A stretch of 64,000 nucleotides of DNA from Aplysia californica. Lineage: Eukaryota > Mollusca > Gastropoda > Aplysiida > Aplysiidae. Position 1 is the stretch's first letter; every line of letters starts with the position of its first letter. A model generated the notes under the pieces. The model did not search any database, was not told the DNA's origin, and was given only the letters and a program-made list of their open reading frames with translations. Both the position numbers and the translations under genes were made by a program. Location: contig NW_004797725.1 of the NCBI RefSeq assembly GCF_000002075.1, forward strand, positions 392,719-456,718, in the 5' to 3' direction. This document shows positions 1 through 10,405 of this stretch, piece by piece.

Positions 1-647
1 ATTTTCAGTGTGATTTCCATACTAGAATTTGCTTGCCTATAATTTTAATAATAATTCACCTGATGAATCAGTCCATTTTGAAGAAAAATGTAAAGGAGTA
101 ATATAATTGAACTAGCTTAATTTATTGCCCACCATTCGAAGGTCTAAGATTTTAAGTTTTGGAGGATTCATGTTCATTTTTATCCATACAGCTTCTAACC
201 TATACTAAACAAAGGATACTCACATTTTTTTAAAGTGGGAAAATGAAACCCATGGCTCAATTCTGACTGATTTCACAATGACACATAGCGACAGAATCCC
301 CATCAAAGTCCAACTTAATATAGGGGGAAAAAAGTCAAGTTTGCCACAGCAATATATATACCAAATAAGCACTATTTATTGAACAGTTGAAAAGTCAAAT
401 ATCATACTGGTCATTCATACAAATGTTGAAAAGTAAATCACCCGTAAATCAAAATTTTGGCCTTGAAATTATTGTCCATAACAACATTGCAAATGTTATT
501 GAACAAATAAAATTAACAACTTCTCTTTTTTTAAAAAGTTTTATACTGAGAAAACATCAAACAACCTTAATTTACGAAAGGCAATACAAAAAATGTTGAA
601 AAGGTACAACTACAAGCCATCTTCATTCAGAGTTCCATTATTTACAC
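1..647. other. AT-rich stretch, no gene recognised
   Basis: I see no conserved coding segment, splice-bounded exon or RNA gene here on either strand. The only open frames are short, start on non-ATG codons and resemble nothing I know. It lies downstream of the GBA2 stop codon, with a SINE and a transposon in between. Confidence 0.5.
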
Positions 648-743
648 CAGTGGAGACTGAAACCTTTGCAAAACTTTGGCAGTGGAGACTGAAACCTTTG
701 CAAAACTTTGGCAGTGGAGACTGAAACCTTTGCAAAACTTTGG
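648..743 (+). repeat. Three perfect tandem copies of a 32-bp unit
   Basis: A 32-bp unit beginning CAGTGGAGACTGAAACC and ending AAAACTTTGG is repeated three times without any mismatch. The perfect identity suggests recent expansion. The unit has the same length as the RGP1 intron minisatellite at 50 kb, but the sequence is unrelated. Confidence 0.9.
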
Positions 744-792
744 GGTTAATGCAAAATAAGATGGATCCACTTTTCTAAGTGAGCACTCTGAT

Positions 793-1156
793 GTGGCGTC
801 TGTGGCCTAGTGGTTAGGCTACTGGACCCATAATCATGAGGTTGCGGGGTCGGGGGTTCGAGCCACTGGCCCGACGTTGAGTCCTTGGGAAAGACACTTT
901 ACACAAATTTTCCTCAATTCACACAGGTGGGAATGGGTACCCGGCCATAGACAGCGAAAGATCTTGTCAGTAAGTTAGTGTTTTAAGGCCTATAAATGGC
1001 TACTTGCACTGTATGTGTCCCAGGAAGTTGAGATTGTTTCGGAATGCTCTCAGGTCTGCTGGGGTAATAGTATAGATTGTTAAGTGCATAGAGCTTGCTG
1101 TTGAGCAGGGATTTGTGCTACACAAATGCCATCTATTATTATCTATTATTATTACT
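793..1156 (+). mobile_element. SINE family A, copy 1 (tRNA-derived)
   Basis: The head reads like a tRNA, with an A-box-like TGGCCTAGTGGTTAGG and a B-box-like GGTTCGAGCC. A body of about 250 bp follows and shares long stretches with the copy at 6705, for example GGTGGGAATGGGTACCCGGC and AGACAGCGAAAGATCTTGTC. The 3' end runs into a short ATT repeat tail, as in SINEs that borrow a LINE tail. It is on the plus strand. I could not define target-site duplications. The sharing between copies is seen directly; calling it a SINE is inference from the tRNA-like head and the tail. Confidence 0.8.
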
Positions 1157-1938
1157 GACTTGTACTATACAAAAGGGAACAGCTTTAAAAAAAACCAAAA
1201 AAAACATTAAAAGCATTGAAAGACCAATAAATATGATGTTCAGCTAAACTTTGATAAATCCCTGCAGCATCTTATGTTAGTGGCCTTATGAAATGAGTCC
1301 TATGGTACATTAAGGGAAATTTGTATAAGTAATTTGTTAAGCACTAAATCTTCAAAATGAAAACAAATCTGATTTTGGAAGAAAACAAAATCTGGATATG
1401 ATGTAACTTAAACTGAACCACCAAAAAGAATGCGGTCATAACTTTCTTTCTTTCAAGATAAATGTATTTTTTATTTCAACAAGAAGACAACCTGTCAAAA
1501 AGAAATAAAACTAGAGATCAACAATTGTGTCATGGCATTTAATTATTAATAAAAATAATATAAATAATAGATTACACTAAATTCAGTCTGTAAAGATAAA
1601 GGTTGCTACAATTCTCCATTTAATACCAGGAACACAGCAATGAAAAATTAGTCCCAACCATCTTCTACATTATCCATGCACGTATTTTGGGATTTATTCC
1701 CCAAAATCCTTCATCAACCACAGATTTCTCATTCTAATGACCAAACCTGAGGATCTTGAATCTTCACACCACACAGACTTTAAATAAAGACAACTTAAGC
1801 TGAGAAGTAGGTTAGTGCAAACAAAGCTAATCAACCTTTTCAGCCTCTTGTGGTAATGTACAGATTCCACAACCATACTATGGAAAACAAAGAACATAAT
1901 ATGCTACAACAATAGGCCTTACTATTTTCACACATACT
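1157..1938. other. AT-rich spacer, nothing recognised
   Basis: It holds A-rich and T-rich tracts, with no recognisable exon, RNA gene or repeat shared with the rest of the window. Confidence 0.45.
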
Positions 1939-3907
1939 GTAGGGGACAAGTGGGTAGTTTGGACCACCTCACTATCAAGACAACGAATACAAAAAAGTAA
2001 GTTCCAAGCACCTGTATTTTCCAGGGGAAATCACTCTGACAAATGGGTAGCAGTAAAGATGGCGAGAAATGAACCGCGAACGAAATGGTGAGTTAACTTT
2101 TATTTTTCACGTCTTTCTTACTATATTTAAGGTCAAATATATGTGTGTACTCACTGAATTATAAGTCATATATTTCATTAAAATGGCTTTCATTACCCTT
2201 TATCCACTTTAGTTAGCTGGTATAGCTTGACGAGGGCCACTCGATAGCCAGTGAGGTATGAGAAGGAAAAATAGTGTGCATTGTGTGGCTAATATGGACC
2301 ACTTCCTTTGGGTAATATGGACCTATTACCCATACATGGTCTATATTACCCACCCTCTTTTTGGCACCCTTTAAAGCATAATTTTTGTTTAAATAATCCT
2401 GTCAGTGGCCAGTGGAGGTAAGAATAAATGAACCTGTCAGTACCTGCTTTTCACCTTTTCAATAAAATTAATCTTTAGTTTTAATATTCCTCTTTTCAGT
2501 GGACAGTGGACACAAGACGAACTGGACCTGGCAATATCTGCTTTCGAAATGGAGACTGCGGCTTGAACAAGGCTACAAATATGTATGGTGTGCCAAAGGC
2601 TACCCTAAAATGGTACCTTGATGGGACCAACAAGCACACAAAGGGCACAAAGCAAGTGACTTCCCTTTGTTCAGCATGGCACATTCTCTACTGTGACAAC
2701 TACTACACTTCTGTGAAACTGTTCACTGTCTTGTCAAGGGATCAGATAAGGGCTGTGGAGACCATTCTCGAAAACCGCAAAAACTTTCCCAAAGCTATCG
2801 GCAAAAAGGAAAAGTTGAAAAAAGGTGGCGCACCCTTATCTGCTAGGCATGAAAAAATGCTTCCGTGTCCAGGCAAGACTCCAAACGAGTCAGTATGATC
2901 TCAACTGTTCATAGCAACGAAATAGAAATAAAGCAGACTAGAAGCAGGCAGGAACATCTGGATTGAGAACAGTTACCAAACCAGTGTGTGCAGTAGATTA
3001 CAACAAGTGTATGGGGGGTGTTGACCTCTTTGATCAAATGTCAGCATACTATGCCTACCCCTACAAAAGCTGCAAGTGGTAAAAGGCTTTATTCCATTTC
3101 ATAATAGAAACAGCCCTAGTGAATGAACATATTTTGTTCAACGCTGCAAATCCTGGTTAAAAAATGACCAAAAAGAGATTCAGGGAGGAAGTCTCTCTGG
3201 CTCTGATTGCTGCTCAAACTCGACGTCGATCCCTGGCAAAATGGCAATCAGCGCCTGACCCCTCACCAGCAGCAGAATCACAGATTGGGGCAGCCCATTA
3301 CCCTTCAAAGTGTGAAGATGAACGTTACAGGCCTGACTGCAAAATGGGCTCAAAAGTGAAGGTCAGGACGCAGACTCGTTTCTGGTGTAAAAAATGTGGA
3401 GTTGCTATGTATCCCTGTTTCACGCTATACCATACCAAAGAGAAGTTAGCAAAAGCAAGGCGAGTTGCAGAGAAGAAGGGGGATGTTGCAAGGAAGAAGC
3501 CAAGAAAGCAGTAGATAGCAGTTATAAACTTACTTGTAAGTTTACACAAACTGTTAGTCCATTTTTTAAATGTGCTGTTGTGTTCTGAGTTTGCATGCAA
3601 AGCGTTTATCTATAACTGGCCTTCCTTTTTCTTTCATACAGACATTCCAATCCAGGAAACACCCCAAAAAGGTTGACAATTCATTATTTTCATGATTTTC
3701 ACATAGATTGGAAAATGTAATTTACATTATATGAAAACAGAAAGCTGAAATATCTCAATATAGGTATGTTCTCATACTCTAAGATTCAGCATGTTAAGGG
3801 TTAAAGAAATCTGTGTGTCTACAAAATTTCATAGTGTTATGTCCATAAATGCATACTCTGTGTTGGTTTGAAAAAAAAATGGTCGATATTACTCACATGT
3901 CCCTTAC
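1939..3907 (+). mobile_element. Decayed TIR DNA transposon, psq plus piggyBac-type
   Basis: The ends carry inverted repeats of about 29 bp (22 of 29 positions match). The left one starts GTAGGGGACAAGTGGGTAG at 1939; the right one, read inward on the minus strand from 3907, starts GTAAGGGACATGTGAGTAA. Internal copies of the word GGGTAATATGGACC lie near 2310 in inverted arrangement, as expected of subterminal transposase sites. The body encodes a transposase remnant (2499-3514). No TTAA or other target duplication could be fixed at the ends, so assignment to true piggyBac on structure alone is not possible; the protein relationship is stronger than the structural one. Confidence 0.65.
2499..3514 (+). 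pseudogene. Transposase remnant: HTH-psq joined to piggyBac C-half
   Basis: Three blocks are readable in changing frames. Block 1 (about 2505-2650) resembles a psq/CENP-B-type helix-turn-helix: WTQDELDLAISA in one frame, then YGVPKATLKWYLDGTNKH in the next. Block 2 (about 2670-2835) resembles the middle of piggyBac transposases: DNYYTSVKLF holds the second catalytic Asp, and NRKNFPKAIGKKEKLKKGG follows. Block 3 (about 2965-3510) holds the third-Asp region, NKCMGGVDLFDQMSA, and a C-terminal Cys-rich finger with WCKKCGVAMYPCF and YHT. The usual first-Asp region, several hundred residues, is absent. The gene is broken by more than one stop or frame change. The joining of psq to piggyBac could be one chimeric gene or an internal deletion across two elements. 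Confidence 0.6.
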
Positions 3908-4988
3908 TTCTTACATTTCAGGTATTCCTAGCTCAGAGCTTGAGGAGAAAATCAAGTTTTTGTTTCAATTAGTCACTCCTCAAATAAGTTAATTATGTTC
4001 AGGGAAAAAAAGAATACGGATAGAAAATTAAAATAAAAAACATAATGTCTGGACAGAAGCCTGTACGAAAATGAACCTGCAGTATTCATAATTAAAACAA
4101 CACTCCTCTCCTGAGGTAAGTCTTACTGTCTTTTTTTATCACGAGAAAGGAGGCACTTAAGGCCATATTCTCCTCCCCATTCAATTGAAGGGGTGGGGTG
4201 GGGGTTAGTGCATCTGCATCAATATCCATATTTTCCTGCAACAGTAAGAACACTGACGTACAGAATTTGAGATATAGTACATGATGGAGCTGTATCAAAA
4301 CTAACCAAAAAAAACTTCAATCTTGACACTGCAAAACAACCAATAAAAAGAAGGTATGCAGAAAAAACAAAAACTGATAATGCAAATGCCCTGTTCAGTG
4401 AAAGCATTCTTACTTCCAAGGAATTCAGATTGTATAACTTCTAAAACCAAAATGCACTTTCCTTAACCCCTTCTCTCTCTAACATAATTCCTCATAAAGG
4501 ATTTGAACAAAGTATGGGCCACTCTAAAGACTAGTCATGAACAGACACACAGTACACTCATCCCATGGCTATAATCACTGTTGACTTAATCTTTATATTT
4601 CAAACACTCATCACCTTTACCCCTAAAGGCTATAATAGAAGCAGGGTACAGTATGGGGTCGTTGTCAAAGATAACAGTTCTATCACAAAAATATTCTCAA
4701 TGATTTCTCTTCAAAGCACGTACAAGAAAGAGTACATATTGTACATGTACTACATTTGCATATGTGACATCTGTATATATTGGAATATTGAATTCGATGT
4801 AGAACTGCAAGAAAGCTTAATAACAATACAATTCCCACACAACATAAAAGGTTGTTTAAAAAAAATATATTACACCTTAACTCGCCCGAGACCGCCTGCG
4901 AATTCCCTTACGCGCTCCACCCTGACTCGCCCGGAACCGCCCGCGCCGACCTAGCGTCTTTACAAACGAAGACCCGCCTTGACGAGAC

Positions 4989-4989
<1 letters not shown>
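3908..4989. other. Spacer, nothing firm
   Basis: No gene is recognised. From about 4876 the base composition changes sharply to GC-rich, with CTCGCCCG and CCGCCCGC runs, which suggests the edge of a foreign insert that continues into the poly-G tract. Confidence 0.4.

Positions 4990-5018
<29 letters not shown>
4990..5018 (+). repeat. Uninterrupted run of 29 G
   Basis: Twenty-nine consecutive G residues are present. Such runs recur in this window (also near 28797, 52199, 53091 as C, and 59594), so they are a habit of the genome or an assembly/sequencing artefact in length. Confidence 0.9.
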
Positions 5019-5019
<1 letters not shown>

Positions 5020-5194
5020 GAGATTTTGATGTGCATAGTTATTGCAAAAAGTTTCTTCTTTCGTTTGATACCAAAACGAAATTTTTCGGGCCAGTAGTTT
5101 TAGTATTAGAGCCGAACGAAGTGCGATCGCGTTACCAACACTTCGAAAGTGTCTCGACTTATTGAAAAGAGACACAATTGAGTTCGAAAAAGGA

Positions 5195-5608
5195 AATAAC
5201 GATGGATTTCAGCAAAAACAAGCATATATGACAAATCAGATGACTCAGATTTTGATGAAAACGTTGGAGCAATAGTTTGGGGCGATTCAGATGGATCAGA
5301 CGTAGAAAATCTAGAATTTAGATCTAGGGCCCGACCGCGAGGCTGAGAGTGAAAGTGACGGGTCGGACAACCCGATTGAACTAAAGTTAGAACATTTCCA
5401 ACAGTTTGCGCATACATAAAGTTATACTTTTCTGAAACTACATTCATTTTTCGTTTTAACATTTATTTTTTCAGGATTTGTGGAATTTGTTTGGTATTTT
5501 TTAAATGCGTTTTTTAAAGGCTTGTATTCACGGGGGGGGTGGGTACTTTCCCCTTGCTTAGGATCTAACAATGGACTTCCCGTCCAGACCCTTAGGGTGT
5601 AAAGTGTT
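5195..5608 (+). mobile_element. Possible piggyBac-like remnant
   Basis: A frame near 5230-5330 gives a strongly acidic peptide (SDFDENVGAIVWGDSDGSD), the kind of N-terminus common in piggyBac transposases. Reading on the minus strand from 5608, the sequence starts TTAACACTTTACACCCTAAG, which has the TTAA and the C-rich start expected at a piggyBac end. No matching opposite end was found. This is suggestive only; a low-complexity acidic stretch could have other origins. Confidence 0.3.
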
Positions 5609-6704
5609 AAATATAGATTTTCTTGTTTAGTTTTCATAGATAAACTCATCCGAAGTTCAACTTAACAATTGGGACTTGCAAAGAAGAAGAGGTCCTGGGA
5701 CCAAAGTAGAAGATCAACGTAACCAAAGATCAGCTCAAGTCAGTTCAACACAAGTGGAGTCGACTGTGGTAGGGAAACATTCAGGCTGCAATGACAGGGC
5801 AGTAATTACACTGCTTCAACAAGACAACCTGAAACAAAGCAGTGAAAGTCCAATACCTACATCATAAAATATAAATAAATTTGACCTTATACATTAGAAG
5901 CTGCCACAAAGCTGACTTATCCACCTGCACTGACACAAGCTATACATGCATACACCAACACATACCCAAAAGAACAATGCCTGCACGTTACCAACAATAT
6001 AGACTAACAGATTTCAAAAGTTCAAAAATGGATATAATATGCAAAATTCCCTTTTCACTGTGACCATACATCTTACTTTAAACAATACCAAAAATTAAAA
6101 CATTCAAAGCATTTTGATTTGATGCTACGAAAATAGTATGTAGTATGAATTCAAGATAAGAGTGAGAAAAGTTTCGCAGCAAATACATGTAACAAATTAC
6201 TTACTCACATCAAAACTATTAGGTGTATTGAAAACATGTATATGGCATTGTTGGAAAGTTTAAATGGAAATTTAGCTCATAAACAAGCAATTATTTTTAT
6301 ACTTTATGATCTGCATTGGATTCCTGATGGACAGAGACTTCAGTTGACAAAAAAAAAATAAATTTGTCAATAGTCTTGAACAATGTCACTTCTGTGTACA
6401 TACTACTGCAAGTACCTTACAAGAAAGCAAAACAGCACACATCAGCAGCTCAGTGTAAAGTGAGCATCCTACATCATTTTTCAACGCATCATATGACGGA
6501 GTCTTACACTAAGCAATCGACATGTGTGTTTTGTTCACATTTCAACATTATTTACTCAAAGTGCCACCAGACTGCCACTACATGTGGCTCTCACCAACAA
6601 CACAACACAATGACACAAAGACAACATTTAACTCATGCACTAAGTTATTAATTTTTTAAAACCCATGAGCTCTAAATGGCAAATAGAATGTATCTTATTA
6701 TTAA
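5609..6704. other. Spacer, nothing recognised
   Basis: It is an AT-rich stretch. Short open frames are present but none shows a known domain or splice-bounded conservation. Confidence 0.45.
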
Positions 6705-7056
6705 GTGGCGTCGGTGGCCTAGTAGTTAGGCTCTCGGACTCGCAACCGTAAGGTCGTGGGTTCAAATCCCGTCAGGGACCCGACGTTGTGTCCTTGGGAA
6801 AGGCACTTTACACGAATTTTCCTCACTTCACCCAGGTGGGAATGGGTACCCGGCTATAGACAGCGAAAGATCTTGTCAGTTTGTTAGTGTTTGAGCGCTT
6901 AATCAGCTGCTTGCACTGTATGCTTCCCGGGAAGCTGAGAATGTTTCGGAGTGTTCTATGGTCTGCTGGGGTAATAATATAGTGTAAAGCGCATAGAGCC
7001 TGCTGTTGAGCGGGGATATGCGCTATACAAATGCTATCTATTATTTATTATTATTA
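6705..7056 (+). mobile_element. SINE family A, copy 2
   Basis: The same arrangement as the copy at 793 is seen: a tRNA-like head with box B GGTTCAAATCC, the shared body with GGTGGGAATGGGTACCCGGC, and an end in ATGCTATCTATTATTTATTA. The head of this copy is closer to a real tRNA than that of copy 1. Both copies are on the plus strand. The TTTATT in its tail would read AATAAA on the minus strand, in the orientation of GBA2, about 0.8 kb past that gene's stop codon. Confidence 0.8.
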
Positions 7057-7867
7057 GATGCTTTGTAAGTTGATGATGGCACACCGACTATAATTGGGCA
7101 CACAGTGAAAGAATTAAAACTCTACCATCTCTCACTACAAAACAAGATTTAAAAAAAAAAGAAAAATCCTGATGCTCCACTATTAAAATCAGACTACTGT
7201 ACATGCACATTTAAGACAGAAAAGTGCCCCTGTAGAGTCAAAAGAGCAATACAAGTAGCAAAAAAAAATATTTTAAAATTTCAGAGTTTAAATATTTCTG
7301 TCATATTGAGGCACATAATTGCACCTTTTAAATAAACATACACACTTGAAATGATCACAACAGAGTTTCATTTCCCTGTACTTCCAACATGACAATGAAC
7401 TTTCAAGTTGTTCTACAAAATGTACACAAAATACAGCACCAAATATTCATTTTGAAAAGGTTCTTTTCATAATAATTATTCAGGCATACAGTCACACCTG
7501 CAATGACAGACACCTATCTATGGTCGAACCTCTCAGCTGCCTCCAATATATAGAAACCTGTGAAAAGCATGAATCGAATTTTTAATTTCCTGCTTCCAGC
7601 CATTCAACGAACCAAAAACAAGGAGTTTTATGTTTCATGAACGCTCCTTGGTGGAACAAAAGTAGGTCTGATCCTATACTATAAACTGACCACACAAAGC
7701 TAGCCAGGGAAGAAATTATACAATCTTACTACTGACCAGTGAGGCCTGACAAGGGCAGTGTTTGTTAGCATACAAATGCTATATTTTTGTTCGTAGGAAA
7801 GCCAGAGAGTCTGCACTCTTTGCCCCTTATAAAAACTTCACAAAGAATGACATCCTCTGTAAATCTC
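7057..7867 (-). other. Likely GBA2 3' untranslated region and flank
   Basis: This follows the GBA2 stop codon directly on the minus strand. I see no second gene. No convincing AATAAA was found on the minus strand between the stop and the SINE, so the length of the 3' UTR is unresolved. Confidence 0.35.
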
Positions 7868-10137
7868 CTAGTCAGCAGCAGCGGCCTCAGGACCACCACC
7901 ACCGTCCACACCGTTGGCTCCTATATTCAAATGAACATCTGACACAGTACAATCTCCATCCCCAGAGGTTTTCTCAGCACCCCTGGAAGCCGCCTGCAAC
8001 AAATGAGGGTGGAACTTCTCCAAGGCCCACTGAATAGCCCAGATGGCAAGGGGTCTCATGTAAGCCAGTGAGCGGTAGCCCTGGTTCAATGTGTAGGCTT
8101 CAGGTGTCTGGAAATGCAAGCCAAGCACTTCCCAACATACATGATGAGCTCCGTAAGCTGTCCTGAAGCCCTCTTCAATCATGCCCTAAAAGGACCAATA
8201 AAAAAGGGTACATAAAACAGGTGTTTAATTTACTAAAACAAAATGAGGTAAATTGTTCATTTTTAACTTAATTAAAGAAGTTGCTGGAAAAATAAAAAAG
8301 CAAAACATATGTGACCACTTACATCACCTTTCTCTCACCTTAATCATTGAAACAAAATGGCAAAACATAATTAAACTTCATAGAAAGGTGAACAGACAAA
8401 GGGAAGAGGATGCACAAAGACTTACCGCTAAAATTTAAAAAACCCCACAGAAATAGACGGCGCTGGTTTGTGCATTCATGACTAAAATTGAAAAGCTCTC
8501 TCTCGTTTGTTTTTTCTCCAAAATCAAAATCACACACCCAAAAGTTGACACACTCTCCTCTTGCACAAAAATGAATTGGACACACATATACGCAGACCTA
8601 CTTATGCAAGCACAATCACATTCACATCAACATACACATAAACACGTAACACATGAATAGAAAAATAAATTTCTATGTTTAAAATAACTCCTAAATAATT
8701 CTATTCACTCTATTATATGGAGCTGAAGAAATATATAATAAAAACGAGTGTTAAGCAGTAATTATCGAATCATTTTTTGGTCCCTCCATCTGGCTATTGC
8801 GTGCACACTAAAGTAGGTACTGTGATGAAAAGCAGACAAACTTATTTTTTATTAGTACATATAATGTTGTTCTCAAACAAAAGATTTAAGCACTTGTACA
8901 GACTGACTTTATTGATTTCAGAATCAGTACAGATAGTGTCTATTGGTTGCACAAATATCGAGCATCCAAGACTGCATTTGCAATATGAATTTACTATGTT
9001 ACCTCATTCTTTGTGAGCAAAAATCAGCCCCACTGAATCAGAAGTCAAACAGGAGGCTAACAGAACTCATTGGTATGATATCAAAGAAAATGAAGTTGAT
9101 TTGTTATTAACTACTTTCAGAAACTCAAAATTGCAAAACAAGGTACAAGGAACAGAAAAATCGCTGTAAAAAGTTATTGGTACCACCAAAATTAATTAAA
9201 GATTTTGACATGTTTTTATAACTCGAGCCTTAAACTATACCTGAAAGTCAACATTTGAGTTGAATTGAAGCATACTTACATGAATATTCTTCAGTCTGGA
9301 AATTGAAAAAAAAAAGTATAAAAGAAAAATACACCTTTCAAGCAAAGCATTGACACAGAGGATATAGGTGGAAGAAAAAGGACAAACCTCTTGAATCATG
9401 GTTGCTGCTAGGGCATAGGTAATTCCAGTCCAAAACTCTTCCGACTGAGGGGAGCTGAGATCCATACTTCCATCAGGCCTAGTACCATTAATGGCTCCCA
9501 TGTAACCACCTTGGAACCCTAAGACATTGTTCTTATATATCGCAGACAATGCTTTCTGAATATGGTCTGGCGGGAACAACTGGAATAACAGCAAAGATAA
9601 TAAAAGTCAATATAAAGAAATATTTGAGACAAGCGAAAAAAATTATGGGATCTAAAAAAAGGGTCACTTTTCAGGAAAAGCAACCCACCCCCCACTCCCC
9701 AAAAAAACAACAAAACAAACAACAAAACAACACAAAAACAAACACAAAAAACAACCAAACCAAACTTTTCTCTCACAGCATCTCATTAGCGATACTTTTC
9801 CCCACACATAGCAAACTACGGGCATACTGCTTAACACAATGGTGTACTATCATGAACCTCTTCCTTTAAAGAAATATCTCAAGACAGTTTGGTCTCTTTC
9901 TATCAATACAGAAGGAGACCTAAGGAATAAACCTCTAACAGTATTTATGGAACAACAACACGCATAACGAACTGGTCAACAAACATGATACAAGCACATT
10001 TGAAAAACTATTTGAGATCGCTAAGCCCAGTTGTTGATATCCATCCCAGGACACACAAAGCATGCCCTTTTGTTCTAGAAAATGCTTTCTTCTATGAGAC
10101 AGAAGGAGAAAGTGGGCAGGGGGGGGAGAGAGAGAGT

Positions 10138-10209
<72 letters not shown>

Positions 10210-10274
10210 GAGGGAGGGAGGGAGGGAGGGAGGGAAGGAAAGAGAGAGAGAGGTGGGGAGGGAGAGGGGGGATA

Positions 10275-10338
<64 letters not shown>

Positions 10339-10370
10339 CAGGCTAGCAGCAAGCAAACAAGCTAGTAGGC

Positions 10371-10405
<35 letters not shown>

